In this document: positions 21,664 through 32,080 of the stretch, piece by piece | Position numbering within the stretch: position 1 is the stretch's first letter | Layout: the number at the start of each line of letters is the position of its first letter | Origin: Phytophthora quininea | Lineage: Eukaryota > Oomycota > Peronosporomycetes > Peronosporales > Peronosporaceae | DNA: 64,000 bases | NCBI GenBank assembly: GCA_011947345.1 | Contig: JAAVTG010000459.1 | Location: forward strand, 1-64,000 | Direction: 5' to 3' | Position numbers and translations under genes: made by a program | Notes under the pieces: generated by a model | What the model was told of the DNA's origin: nothing | Databases searched by the model: none | Seen by the model: the letters and a program-made list of their open reading frames with translations, nothing else

Positions 21664-22255
21664 TTAGTCTTCATGACGCTGCGCCTTGAGCAGCTGTTTC
21701 TTGACAGCGTGGAAGCGGAGCAGCATCCTACAATAAAAAATAATCAGATATTTTCTCCAAATACCCAACAATAACAAGCTTTACCAGTAAATGGTGAACG
21801 TCAGGGCACTGATCCACCAGTTGCGCTCCGAGCGCCACCGCGACGCTTTTTCTAATACACAAACAACAAAAATATCGGAAAATCTTCTCAGTCTCTAAGA
21901 TTTTCTAATAGCACAAACCTGCAGATCCGCAGAGTAGTGCGCCTCAATGTGCGGGTCCGTGTGTATTGAGTAGCGCTTCTGCAGGTCGTACGTCTGGGCC
22001 GCCAGCACCACGAAGGACACGAACGTGATGACGGAGAAGATACTGAGCGTGCCGATGCGGATGTTGAACACAAAGTCCCCGAACTTGATGATGCCACGGT
22101 TCAGCATCAATCCTGGGAAGGGATGGTCAACAAAAGCAGCCTGGCAAGCACAATAGCGTTAGTAAAACTACGGTGGATAGTGATTGTAGGGAGACGTACA
22201 GCACGACTGCAGGCGGGAGTAGCACGTAGGTGAAGGACGACCACATGGACGCCAT
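21664..22255 (-). CDS. Small multi-span membrane protein, weakly BAP31-like
   Basis: Four exons on the minus strand can be assembled: about 22255-22196, 22140-21919, about 21851-21780, and a last exon ending at 21664. The first starts MASMWSSFTYVLLPP. The second has a hydrophobic span (IFSVITFVSFVVLAA). The third contains RWRSERNWWISALTFTIYW, and the last is basic (FHAVKKQLLKAQRHED). Two to three membrane spans with an 'RNWWIS' segment recall the N-terminal membrane part of BAP31/Yet-type ER proteins, but the match is from memory and weak. Exon 3 keeps frame only if the A-run at about 21847-21851 is one base longer, the same kind of defect as in neighbouring genes. It is divergent from the BT1 transporter. 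Confidence 0.45.
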
Positions 22256-22627
22256 TGCTTTAGGAGAAGAAGTGTCTTGGGGGTTGATAGCTTCTCGAGA
22301 AATGAGAGCAAAGATTTACATATTCACTGATCCGGATATGTCCGGATAACATGTATCTTGGTTTTACTATGCGAAAAAATGGATTTTTACCGTCATTCTT
22401 AGCACTTCAAGTACGTGGCAAGTTGCCAAAGTTGTTGCCTTTTCAACGGCGGACAGCGGAATAATCGCTTGGCTTTGGCGTGGTTTTTGCTGTCTTCTCG
22501 GCAGTGGATATTTGCAAACCGTTTGAGCAATAGATGCCACCGTTGGAATAAGCTGAGAGGAAATTATGGGACGAGGATGCATGTCAAGCAGGAGTTGCCT
22601 AGCTTGAACACAACGTGAAGTAAGACG

Positions 22628-24351
22628 ATGACTGGAAACGTGGACACTACGCACGGCGTCCAGAGCTTGGAGCGGCTTTCCTACGTGCGCTCGGTCGAGG
22701 ACGCGGCGGAGAAACTATCACCCATCGATGAGCTGTTGCCGTCGCAGAAGGCCGATGGCGACGGTAGCGAGCTCGCACCGGGGCTCCATTACGTGCTGGT
22801 GACGTCCCAAATCTCTATCATTGGCGATACGTCGGGCTGTTGGTGCAATATGCAGCTGTAGGCTTGCTGTATGGTGGACTAGCACGCACCGTGTACCCGT
22901 TCTTAAACAACTACCTGCACCTCAACGGCTACCAGACGCTGTCTGCGCGAGTGCTGTTGTCGCTGCCTTGGTCGTTCAAGGTGATCATTGGCATCGTCTC
23001 AGACTGCTTCCCTGTCTTGGGTTCTCGCCGTCGCGCATATATGGTCATTGGGTGGCTGGTATGTTCGGGGACACTGCTCGTTCTCGTCTTCGTATCCCAA
23101 GGAGCTCCGTACTACATTGATCGAGCGCTGCGTGGGAAAGATCTATCGAGTTTTTCGCCTAGTGAACTCCATGGCCGTATCAATTGGAACGCGCCGAATT
23201 CGGGCTCTCTCTACATCTTGCTGATGATGCTAGCGAGCTTCGGCTACATGATCGCAGACGTGGCCTCTGATGGACTGGTGGTGGAGTACTCGCAGCGTGA
23301 ACCTGAGCACACTCGTGGCTCCATCTTGTCGACGGTGTATCTCGTTCGTAGTATCGCGATGATCGCTGCGGTGCTACTGGTTGGCTTTGGGATGAATGGC
23401 GAAGACTACGGAGGCACGTTCGGCGGGTCGTTGTCGATGAGTCAGCTCATGTTGATCTTCTCTCTGTTGAGCTTGGTAGCGGTGCCAGCAGCACTGTGGC
23501 TGCTGCACGAGCCTCCTCTGAACGATCAAGTTCCGATATTTCGAGAGTACATGCGCGATCTGTGGATTCTACTGCAAAACGCTGCGGTGGTGCAGATTCT
23601 GGCGTATCGGTTCTTCAGCGGCATCTTCGACGGCTTTACGATCACAGCGAGCGATCCGATCGAGCGATACTGGGCGCACGTGCACCCTCTAAACGAAAGC
23701 TTGTTTTCTGTCGTTGGGCTTGTCGTTTTCAGCGTGGCGCTCTACGTGACCAAGCGTATCGGCTTAGGCTGGAATTGGCGCTACGTGGTCGCGTACACGA
23801 CGATCTCGGTGATTATCTTGGACGCTGTCGTCGGTGGTTTGACGACTTGGGACGTGCTGCGTAGTCAATGGTTCTGGCTGGGCACTCCCATCCTGGAGGA
23901 GCTCCCACAAGCCATGGACTTCCTCGTGTCGACGTTTGTCGTGGTAGAGCTAGCTGAGTTGGGCAACGAAGCTGCTGTGTACGGCCTGCTGACTACTGTG
24001 AGCAATCTGTCGAGTCCGTTCGCCTCGTGCATCTCCAAGAACGTCAACGCGCACTTCGACGTGGGGGTGGCTGATATCATCCGCGACTCAACACACGTGC
24101 GCTGGCAGGTCACCTGGACGTACGTGATCGCCTACGTCATGAAGCTGTTTTCGCTCGCGTGGCTGCCTCTGCTGCCGCCCCAGAAGCGCGAGACGCAGGG
24201 GCTCAAGCGCCGTGCCGGCACCTGGTTCTGGGGCGGCGTGGCCGTCGTCGCCGTCTTTTCGTTCGCATTTCTGTGGTCGATCACCACGAATCTGCTCTCC
24301 GTGTTCCCAAGCACTGCCTGCCTCGTGCTGGCCGGCGGGTCAGGCTGCTAG
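22628..24351 (+). CDS. BT1 / folate-biopterin transporter family (major facilitator) protein
   Basis: It would be an integral membrane transporter for folates, pteridines or related compounds, a family expanded in oomycetes. The N-terminal hydrophilic part starts at 22628 (MTGNVDTT). After a frame break the protein continues with 'VPNLYHWRYVGLLVQYAAVG' and about twelve hydrophobic segments to 24351. Family features include 'RVLLSLPWSFKVIIGIVSD' and a GSRRRAYMVIGW loop near the N-terminus. The break falls in the GGGG run at 22780-22783, where one missing G would restore a single frame of about 575 codons. Substrate cannot be read from the sequence. Confidence 0.8.
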
Positions 24352-24609
24352 GATTTTTTTGGTAGTTGCCTTTTATCTGTGACGTGTGAACTGTCGTCTC
24401 GACCAATCGCCATCGCGCGCCTCTTCGCGTGCCTCCGGGGTAAAATCCGATACAAATCGCCACGGGAGGCGCCGAAAATGTGCACTGAAAATATCGCAAT
24501 TACTAACATGAATATCACATACGCTAATGTGAATATTGCAGCTGGAGGGTTAATGATCCACACCATCAAAACCTGCGATAGACAAGCGATCGTCGGCACA
24601 TCGAGCAAG

Positions 24610-25548
24610 ATGTTGCGCTTCCTGGCCTCCCCCGCGTTCCGCGCCGCGCAAAAGTCGTCGCTGCAGCGCTCGCGTGCACTGCAGACCGTGGCACGCCGTC
24701 CTGCCGCCCGCAGCTTCACTTCCACGCGCTCTCGTCTCAACCCCGAAAAGGTTAAATCCATGACCAATGCCACAATACTCCATCCGGTGTTTAACGAAAC
24801 ACTTTGGGATATTCTAGCCTGCAGCACAGGCCACCAAGGAAGGACAGAAGGCTCCTGATGCGCTGGTGCTGACGCCCTATGAGAAGGTTACGGCTACCGC
24901 CACCGGGGGCTTCTGGCTCGGTCTCATTGGTCTGGGTCTGGTGGGAGTCTACTTTGTGGCTCGTGAACTGCTGCCCAAGTACGTAAAACACATTATTTTA
25001 TTTAGTAGATAGTGGACTAATTGTTGGTTGCAGCCGTATGAGCCCCAATGGCCTCTTCAGTGAGTCGCTGGACTACCTATCGGAAAACACCGACGTACGT
25101 GGACTATATTTTTTAATGGGTAAAATTGCCAGTTGTTAACGAGAGATTTCTGCTGTAGGTAACGTCGCGTTTGGGTCTGCCGATCCACGGCTACGGACAC
25201 GACCACGGAGGTCACCGTGAGGGACGTCGCAACCGCATCGAGCACGTGAACCTCAAGGACAAGAACGGCAACCCGCGTCTTCGGTAGGAGATGACGTTTT
25301 GATGAAGATACTTCGTGTGGAACTGATGGTTTTGTGTTTGTAGTATCAAGTACAACATCAAGGGCCCTACCGGCCACGCCTACGTGTTCGCCGAGGTGAA
25401 CCAAGGCATGAAGAAGAACGAGTATGTGTACCTCATCGTGCAGGTGACCAAGACGGGCGAGCTGCTCAAGATTGTTGACAACCGACAGATCCTTTCGGCC
25501 GAGACCCCGGAGGAGCAGGATGCGCTCCGCCAGCTGCTTGGCAAGTAA
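24610..25548 (+). CDS. TIM21: TIM21, mitochondrial inner-membrane presequence translocase subunit
   Basis: Tim21 links the TOM and TIM23 complexes during protein import. Five exons (24610-24750, 24830-24978, 25034-25094, 25159-25283, 25344-25548) join in frame to 226 residues with GT..AG introns of 55-79 bases. The N-terminus is an Arg/Ser-rich mitochondrial presequence (MLRFLASPAFRAA). One membrane span follows (GFWLGLIGLGLVGVYFVA), then the intermembrane-space domain with 'IKYNIKGPTGHAYVFAEV' and a 'YLIVQVTKTGELLKIVDNR' segment. This layout is that of Tim21. It is one of the few multi-exon genes here with no frame break. Confidence 0.88.
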
Positions 25549-25672
25549 TCGGCAACTCATCTTTTGTTTATGAGCGTTGCTTTGAGCTCGGATCTCTGTT
25601 GCCTGTAAAAAGCGAAGCAGATTGAATAAAGAGAACCTACTCTTTCCATTGGGATGGCGTATGTTTACTTCC

Positions 25673-26656
25673 TCACGCGTCCGCCTTGGCGGCCAGCGCC
25701 GCAGAGCACAACCGCGCCACAAGACCGTGAATTTGCAGCAGCGTCGACACTCCGTCGGCGATGCACATGTGCGTGTTGCCAATGAGTTTGATGAACTCGA
25801 GTTTCAGTCGCTCGTCGTCCATAGGCAGCGCCTTGCACACGCGGAAGATGGTGCCGATGATATCCAGCGACGAGTACCCGCTCTTCCAGAGCGCCACAGC
25901 TTGTTTCTCAGCGCCATCAATCTCGCCCTTGGCACAATGGTTCAAAATGTCTCTCACCACCGCAGGGTGTGGCTGGTCGCACACTTTGAATACGTTGTCC
26001 TCGCTTACGAAGTTAAATCCGCTGACCGTGGCTTGCAGGTTATTGAGCGCATTACGCATGTCTCCCTCCGCAGTGAAGATCAGAGCCGCCAGCCCTTCTT
26101 CCTTGTAGCCCACCTTCTCCTGCTCGCAGACCTGCAGCAGTCTACGTAGCAGCATCTCGTCGGGTAGTCTGGTGAACCTTAGGATGGCGCAGCGACTCTG
26201 GATCGGCTCAATAATTTTGGTGGAATTGTTGCAGGCCAGGGCAAACCTCGTCGTTGCGGAGAAGATCTCCATAGTGCGACGTAGAGCCTGTTGAGCAGCC
26301 GCCGTCATGGAATCGGCCTCGTCCAGGATGACGATCTTATGGCGGCCAGGAGGCAGCGTCACCTTCTGCTGCGCGAACATCTTGATCTTGGTGCGTACGG
26401 TATCAATACCGCGGTCATCACTGGCGTTGAGTTCTAGGACGGCCTGCTTCAGGCTGGGGCCTAGTAGCTCTCTTGCCAGACACAGGATGCTCGTGGTCTT
26501 GCCCGTCCCTGGAGGTCCTGAGAGGATCAGATTGGTCATATTGCCGGCCTTCGCCATGGCCTGCAGACTTGAGATGGTGTCGCGGTTGCCCACCACATCA
26601 GACAGCACGCGGGGTCGGTACTTCTCCACCCACGGAGCCTCAAAGTCATCCGACAT
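25673..26656 (-). CDS. RFC2: Replication factor C small subunit (human RFC2 / yeast Rfc4 type)
   Basis: This is a clamp-loader AAA+ ATPase subunit that opens and loads PCNA onto primed DNA in the nucleus. The 327-residue protein starting [15 protein letters not shown] has the RFC box WVEKYRP. It also has Walker A GPPGTGKT at residues 47-54, Walker B LDEADSM at about 111-117 and the arginine-finger motif SRC at 154-156. The '[20 protein letters not shown]' stretch and overall size fit the RFC2/Rfc4 subunit. The start at 26656 was chosen over an upstream in-frame codon at 26710 because conservation begins there. The frame is intact. It is divergent from IFRD with about 130 bases between starts. 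Confidence 0.92.
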   Translation of the reverse strand: MSDDFEAPWVEKYRPRVLSDVVGNRDTISSLQAMAKAGNMTNLILSGPPGTGKTTSILCLARELLGPSLKQAVLELNASDDRGIDTVRTKIKMFAQQKVTLPPGRHKIVILDEADSMTAAAQQALRRTMEIFSATTRFALACNNSTKIIEPIQSRCAILRFTRLPDEMLLRRLLQVCEQEKVGYKEEGLAALIFTAEGDMRNALNNLQATVSGFNFVSEDNVFKVCDQPHPAVVRDILNHCAKGEIDGAEKQAVALWKSGYSSLDIIGTIFRVCKALPMDDERLKLEFIKLIGNTHMCIADGVSTLLQIHGLVARLCSAALAAKADA

Positions 26657-26723
26657 CTTGCCCTTATGTGGTTGGCGCCAAAATGGCAAATTGTGTGCTG
26701 TACGTAACATGTAGTACCTTTAG

Positions 26724-26739
26724 TCATTTCCCCACAAAA
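26724..26739 (+). promoter_or_regulatory. Possible oomycete initiator (Inr)-like element upstream of IFRD
   Basis: TCATTTCCCCACAAAA resembles the oomycete initiator consensus (TCATT followed by pyrimidines and then A/T-rich bases). It lies about 60 bases before the proposed IFRD start, in the short RFC/IFRD divergent spacer. The match is by eye only. Confidence 0.35.
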
Positions 26740-26786
26740 CGTACATTTCATCCACCCGATTATAACGGATCCTGATAATAAGCACG

Positions 26787-28261
26787 ATGGCGAGGGGTCA
26801 GAGGACCTCGCGGGTGAAGCCCTGCAGCCGCACCAGCGCCGTCGACTGTCGGAAGAAGGCAAGAGGTTGCTGAGGAGTGCTCTGGCTGGTGGCAACGATG
26901 ACGGCGATGGCTCCATCGACTACAGCGTCATCAGCAACCGCGACGACTCGTCGGTCGAGTCCGAGCTGGAGGACGCTTTGCAATGGGACAGAGAGCAGCG
27001 GGAGCTGGCCAACGGCCGCAACGGTAAAAGTAGGAAGAAAGTGGAGGAACAGGACGACGAAGAGACGTCGGATGACGACCTGGAAGGCGCCATCGAAGAG
27101 CTCACAGAGAAGAGGGACTCGACCAAGGTCTCCGCCCTGAAAAAGGTGCCATACAAGTGCCAATAGAGCTATAAAATATTTCGGTACTAATGTTATTGTG
27201 TAGATCTTGCTGCTGCTACGTAGCGAGGTGCTGTGCGACCGCGTACAGAGCGTGAAGGTGACGTTAACATCGCACACTCTTGGGAGTCTGAAGAAGCGAG
27301 CGAAGGAGTCCAGTTGTTTGGCCCTTAATGTTGTGGGTATGCTGGCTATTACTTTGGGAGCTGATGAACAAGGTCTTTTCGACGATATCGCTGCACCGTT
27401 GCAGCGCATCTTTACAGACAGAGGAGACAGTGCGGTGCGCGTGGAGGCAGTCTATGCGCTGAGTATCGCTTGCTTTGTGTGCTGTCCTGACGACGAGCAG
27501 AAATGGGATCTATTGGAGACGCTGGGAAGCTTCCTTGTGGCAGCTAAAGATGCCGAAGACGATGGTCACGATGAGAATGAGTTCCCAGAGGTGCTGACGA
27601 TTGCAGTCATGGAGTGCTGGGCCTTCATAGTCAGCTACTTTAGTCCCTCGGTCATTGTAGCGAAATTGTACAGGCCAGAGTCGATTGTAAGTGCTCATGC
27701 GGCTGCGTTGGCAGCTTTCGTACGTAGCGGATCGACCCCGAGGGTGAGAGGCTCAGCCTGTGAAGTACTGGCGCTGCTGGTACAGCTCAAGTACCATATT
27801 TCTGGGAATGAGTGGAGCTATTCGCACGAATCGGCTGGGAGTCCCATTGGAGGCTTGAACTCCCGCATTGAGAGCTACATGCGAGAGTCAGGCAAAAGTA
27901 TTGGCAAAAGAACCGCAAGACTCAAAGGTCGATGTTGAAAGAAGTGCTTGAGACGCTCCACACAGGAGAAGGTCCGCATAAAGCGCTGCAAGCCGATGGG
28001 GAGACGATGGAAGTGTCGACGTGGAGTCGGTTCTTCCAGTCCCACGTGTTCCGTCGAGCACTGCAGTCTGGGTTCCAGACGCACCTCATGGAGAACAACG
28101 TGCTTCGAGAAGTCTTCGATGTTACCGTGAAAGCCAATGCCAAGGTGGCCATGGTGGCTACTGTCAAGCGTCGAGCAAACATGAAGGCCAAAGCTGTCGC
28201 CAAGCGTAACGGCAAGCTCCGAAAGGAGCAGCTGCAGGACGCTTTTCTATATGACGGATAG
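26787..28261 (+). CDS. IFRD: Interferon-related developmental regulator (IFRD) family protein
   Basis: IFRD proteins are armadillo-like nuclear or ribosome-associated regulators. Exon 1 (26787-27145) contains an acidic region with 'VISNRDDSSVESELEDAL' and 'DDLEGAIEELTEKR'. It splices (intron 27146-27203) to exon 2 with 'RVQSVKVTLTSHTLGSLKKR' and a helical repeat region, and ends with the IFRD C-terminal domain (NRKTQRSMLKEVLETL ... HLMENNVLREVFDV). Two frame breaks are present. One lies near 26850, between the ATG at 26787 and the main frame. The other is near 27895-27905 (AAAA run). Each is equivalent to one missing base. The family is clear and the first residues are uncertain. Confidence 0.8.
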
Positions 28262-28945
28262 CAACATCCTAGTACTGCGGGGTAATTGAGGAAGAATCTT
28301 GTCCAGAATCGAGGGAAGTCCTGGCAGATGAAGAGCAGTAAATCCGATGGGGGCAAATAGAATGACAGGGCGATTTCACGACGCTCCGGATGCATATTGT
28401 TTGTTGTGACAGCTCCAGCAATGCCTGTCTCGAAAGTGCATCGTAATCTTGAGGTTTATGCGTATTTAGCCACGATGCGCAGCAGTTGAGTGTTTGCGTC
28501 TTAGGAAACGATGCAATAGAACACGTGCTTCCCACTGAGCGAATTTGGGATTGAGGGGAGAAAACCTCGTAGGTGACAACCCCTCTCGGTTAGCTAGAGT
28601 GCTGCAGCTACAAAACTAATTGCCGTGTCCAACCGACATGTACTTGAACAATCTCAGTCGTTCATCTCAGAGCAGAGACTCTGGAGCACGAGCTTCTTCG
28701 TCCTTCGTCACAGTATTTGCCGCTGTACTTACAACACTTCAACACTAGGATGAGCCGTCCTTTATCATGAGATCTACAGCTATGACAGAGAGCATTGATG
28801 TTGACGCTTAGACTTGGATTATGATTTGCGTACTCGATCTTGCCACCCCATCGCACCACTTAGTTCGCACAACATTTTTTTGCTATTTATCTGTCACTCC
28901 TTTCTAAGTCTTCACTCACAAGCTTCTTTCTACCGCCGAGTCCCC
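28262..28945. other. Intergenic, upstream of the RXLR locus
   Basis: No gene is supported. The stretch is flanked by IFRD and the RXLR-like locus and would contain the promoter of the latter. No clear initiator element was seen. Confidence 0.4.
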
Positions 28946-29630
28946 ATGCGTCCTGCTTATTTGTTTTTGCTCGTGACCGCGGCCATCGCCCTACCGAGTG
29001 GCAATGCACTCGCCGATGATACCGCTATCTCGAACGTGGCGTTGCATGATGTGACAGCACCACCGGAATCCTCATCACAAACTTCGCGTTAGTGGCTGCA
29101 TTTCTGATTTCGGCTTCGCAGCTGTATTCTCAACTCGTAGGTAGAGCTGTAGTTAGCCACGAAGCGCACAAGCGCTCACAATCAATTCATTCTTAAATTT
29201 GCCAACTAAGGATTACCGATGCAACTCCGGTAGAGTTCGTGGCACATGATGTGATCCACTCGACCAACGAAGTCCAGAACGGTCGATTCCTGCGCGGCTC
29301 CGCACTGATCGACGAAGATGACGAAGACGACGAAGGCTGCGGCGACGATGATGTCGACAACTCCGAAGGCCAAGATGAAGAAAGAGGGTGGCTTGACGCG
29401 GTTTACGTTATGGGAAAGCTGATAAAGAACTGCAGGCCAAGAATAGTGTTCTGGAAGAGCTGAACGCAAAGGGAAGGACCGCACGTTCGCGTACTGGGGA
29501 GATAATTACGTCTCAAAAGAAGAAGTCCACCGATTGTTCGACTTTGCCGACCCTGAAAATCGCCAAGATCGCTAAGAAGATCAGCGACGATTTTGAAGCG
29601 TGGCTCCGAGCTAACCGCCGAGGAAAGTAG
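28946..29630 (+). pseudogene. Broken RXLR-dEER effector candidate
   Basis: The frame starting at 28946 encodes a clear secretion signal (MRPAYLFLLVTAAIALPS, predicted cleavage after NALA). A short tail follows and stops at 29093. About 120 bases on, another frame has 'VAHDV' and then the host-targeting motif RFLR at about 29281-29292 and an acidic stretch ending DEER near 29380. Both are in the order expected for an RXLR-dEER effector. Downstream, protein-like pieces with a Trp/Tyr-rich segment occur in successive frames near 29415-29470 and 29477-29560, and a last piece ends at 29630. The region before RFLR appears twice (HDV in both pieces). It is broken as given. Sequencing deletions may account for the downstream shifts but not for the stop-containing 120-base insert. 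Confidence 0.6.
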
Positions 29631-29797
29631 ATGTGTATTTGGAGTCCAATCTTTGAACTACGGCATTTGCTTATCCTATCAGCTCGTGCACTCATGTGTT
29701 CCAACAAAAGAAATATAGAGGTTAACGGCGTTCAATCTCAGTGAGAATTGACTTGTGTTTCACCATCAGCCAAAGACGGGTTTGGCCGTTGAGGTCT

Positions 29798-30082
29798 TTA
29801 CCACCCGTAGCCCCAACCGCCATATCCCCACGGACCGCCGTACCCACCGTAGCCTCCCCAGCCGTTGCCGCCGTACGGGTAGCCCCACCCACCGTAGCCG
29901 CCATAGCCGCCGTAGCCTCCCCACTGCTCCTTCTTGCCGTCCTTGCTCTCGGGCGCTCCAGCAGCAGGTGCAGCATTGGGAGCGTTCGGCGAAGCAACGT
30001 TGGCTTCTGCAGGTTTGACATCAGCAGCAGCGACACTGGCGACAGCGACGAGTGTGGCGACAGCGAGAGCAGCAATCTTCAT
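29798..30082 (-). CDS. Small secreted glycine/tyrosine/tryptophan-rich protein (copy 1)
   Basis: This is a 94-residue protein. It has a signal peptide (MKIAALAVATLVAVASVAAA), an Ala/Pro-rich spacer (DVKPAEANVASPNAPNAAPA) and a charged KDGKKEQW segment. The tail is built of GGYGG/GGWGY units ending in GYGW. It is likely a secreted structural or cell-wall-associated protein, but the function is unknown. An in-frame upstream codon at 30247 would add 55 residues and bury the signal peptide, so 30082 is chosen. It is duplicated in inverted orientation at 34967-35245 together with its upstream region, and a dead copy lies at 21145-21387. Confidence 0.75.
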   Translation of the reverse strand: MKIAALAVATLVAVASVAAADVKPAEANVASPNAPNAAPAAGAPESKDGKKEQWGGYGGYGGYGGWGYPYGGNGWGGYGGYGGPWGYGGWGYGW

Positions 30083-30432
30083 CGTCTTGATCTGGTGTTT
30101 GGTTGTCGAAGCTTGAGAACCGGAAGGCGAATTGCCAAGTGAGCCTTGAGTGTTGCGGCGTGAGGCAATCGGCTTGACAGGCTTGGACATCGAAAAGGTG
30201 TTGAACAGGCTGCGGTTGGCATGATGGATGTGACTGGTTTGGACCAACGATAGTTGCCTTTCACTTCAACCTTACCAACTCTTATACAGAGGTGAAATGT
30301 ATCCACCCTCTATTCAAGAGAAATTGCTTTCTACGACGCAGTTGTGATGCCTCTCTCCTGCCTCACCAGAGGTGAACACAGCCGTAAATCGCGGCAATAG
30401 CCCCGTGCAAGCTCTCGGGCTAACGTGGTGTC
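29804..30432 (-). repeat. Left copy of a 0.6 kb inverted duplication
   Basis: This stretch is the reverse complement of about 34620-35241. Mirror positions sum to 65049. Coding parts and about 220 bases upstream are almost identical. From about 30370 outward, similarity falls and then ends near 30432. It carries the glycine-rich gene and its promoter. Confidence 0.85.
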
Positions 30433-30951
30433 AGCACTGACGATTGGATCATCCAGTGCAGAACGTGAAACTACGCGATAAAGCTGACAGGTGACGTTAG
30501 GGACAGTTTGTCCCTGAGCAGTTTGAGCAGACCGTGGCCCCAACACAGTGGACAGCACCACTATCGGATCGGCGACAACTTGATAGATCCGGAGAGGTTA
30601 TGAGAGTAAGTGAACAACTCTCTTCTGTGTTGATTTTATATTTTTATTTCATCGCTGGGTTGGAGACAGGTTTAAGCAGGAGCCAAGACCCAAATGGTCC
30701 AGGTAGCGTTCATGAGTTCCTCATTATCTGGAAGAACTTCCGAACCAATTCCTTCTAGGAGTTGGTGGAAAATCGGGCTGGCCGACTTTGATCCAGACGC
30801 CTTCCATCTCCACCAGAAAGCTAACGCGGTGCTATTACCCGCGATCTCTATATGATACGGTTGTGTTCCCCGATGATAGAGTAACCACGTCTGCTTCGTA
30901 GTTTAAGTAAATTTGCGTTGAGCTACTAAGTGGGAAATCGATTGATAAAAA
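30433..30951. other. Intergenic, no gene recognised
   Basis: Only short frames occur. The stretch lies between the glycine-rich gene promoter and the 3' end of CFAP96, and no motif was recognised. Confidence 0.4.
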
Positions 30952-31956
30952 TTAAAGGTGGTGCTTCGAGATGCCTAGTAGACAAGTTCCGCGCGTGAGT
31001 TTCGTCTTAGGACCATTGCCAGGTTTGAACGCCCTCCGCTCGCGCAGTGAGTCTGGTAAGTCTTTCATCGCGATCTTCACGGGGTTGCGGCGATTTGGTA
31101 GCATCGCTCGGTTCACGACAGCCTCGTCGTACGGGTCAGGAAGTTGCTCGGGGAACTTCTCAAACACTCCTTCCTCGCCGACCTTCATCGGGTTGTTCGG
31201 TTTCCAGGCTTTGTATGTCGCGGCTCGAGCTGCAGCACGCTCTTTCGGGTTCATCAGCTCTTGAGCCCCCGGAGGTTTCGCCAAACACTGGTCGTCCCAA
31301 CCCAAAACTTTTCCAGCTGCAACGTGCTCGTGACTGTCGAAATAATCAACACCCTCTGTGGTAGATTTGAACGGCTTTCTATCACCGATGGCAGCCTTGT
31401 GACGCTTTTCAGCCTCTTGTGCTACACGCCGCTCAGACTCAAACTCAGCCGCCATCGCTGGTAAATTCCCACCGATTAAGGTACCAGCATACCCGAACGT
31501 GCCTCGTCGTCCTGGGTTGGTCAGAATGTTTTTCTTCTCGAACTGCTTGTCCTTTGGATTGGGTAGTGGCGCTGCGTTTTCCTCTTTGGCTTTCTTCAAG
31601 TCGTCTTCGTCGCGCTCGAACTTGTTGAAGGCGCCGTAGTAGTCGCCAGAACCTGTGTGGTTTTGAGCTGGACTGGAGAACGAGAAGCCGCTGGGCTTGA
31701 CAAACTGCTTTGTGTTTTCGAGTCGTCGACGAGCTTCGAGTTTGTACTGCTCCGCGTATTCACCGCCGAGAGGGTCGAATTTCGCATACCCTGGACCGAA
31801 CGTAGCAGCGAGTTTCCCTTTCTTAGGAGGACACGTAAGGAACGGCTTGAGGTCACCACCAAGACCTCGCTCCTTGGACTTCTTCTGACTGTATGGATCA
31901 CCAACACCCAGGAAACTCATGTCGCTAAAGCCTCCATCTCGAGACGGCGTCGTCAT
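30952..31956 (-). CDS. CFAP96: CFAP96 (C4orf47/UPF0602) family ciliary protein
   Basis: The protein is a predicted flagellar/ciliary microtubule-associated component, fitting a zoospore-producing organism. The 334-residue frame begins MTTPSRDGGFSDMSFLGVGD. The family landmarks follow in order: an 'FLTCPPKKGK' segment, 'YAEQYKLEARRRLE', 'KPSGFSFSSPAQNHTGSGDYYG', and 'FGYAGTLIGGNLPAMAAEFE'. The family is recognised from this pattern of short Pro/Gly motifs. An upstream in-frame codon at 32142 lies too close to the GH1 3' end, so 31956 is preferred. The frame is intact, and the gene lies downstream of GH1 on the same strand. Confidence 0.8.
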   Translation of the reverse strand: MTTPSRDGGFSDMSFLGVGDPYSQKKSKERGLGGDLKPFLTCPPKKGKLAATFGPGYAKFDPLGGEYAEQYKLEARRRLENTKQFVKPSGFSFSSPAQNHTGSGDYYGAFNKFERDEDDLKKAKEENAAPLPNPKDKQFEKKNILTNPGRRGTFGYAGTLIGGNLPAMAAEFESERRVAQEAEKRHKAAIGDRKPFKSTTEGVDYFDSHEHVAAGKVLGWDDQCLAKPPGAQELMNPKERAAARAATYKAWKPNNPMKVGEEGVFEKFPEQLPDPYDEAVVNRAMLPNRRNPVKIAMKDLPDSLRERRAFKPGNGPKTKLTRGTCLLGISKHHL

Positions 31957-32080
31957 GCTGGATTGACCTGGTGGAGATAAGCGCAAGCGATGAAGAAATG
32001 AATTCGCTTCGAACAAGTAGCTATTTTCGAGAAGCTGCCACGCCATATTATTAGCGAGTTGCTCGTACAGATAAGGACTG

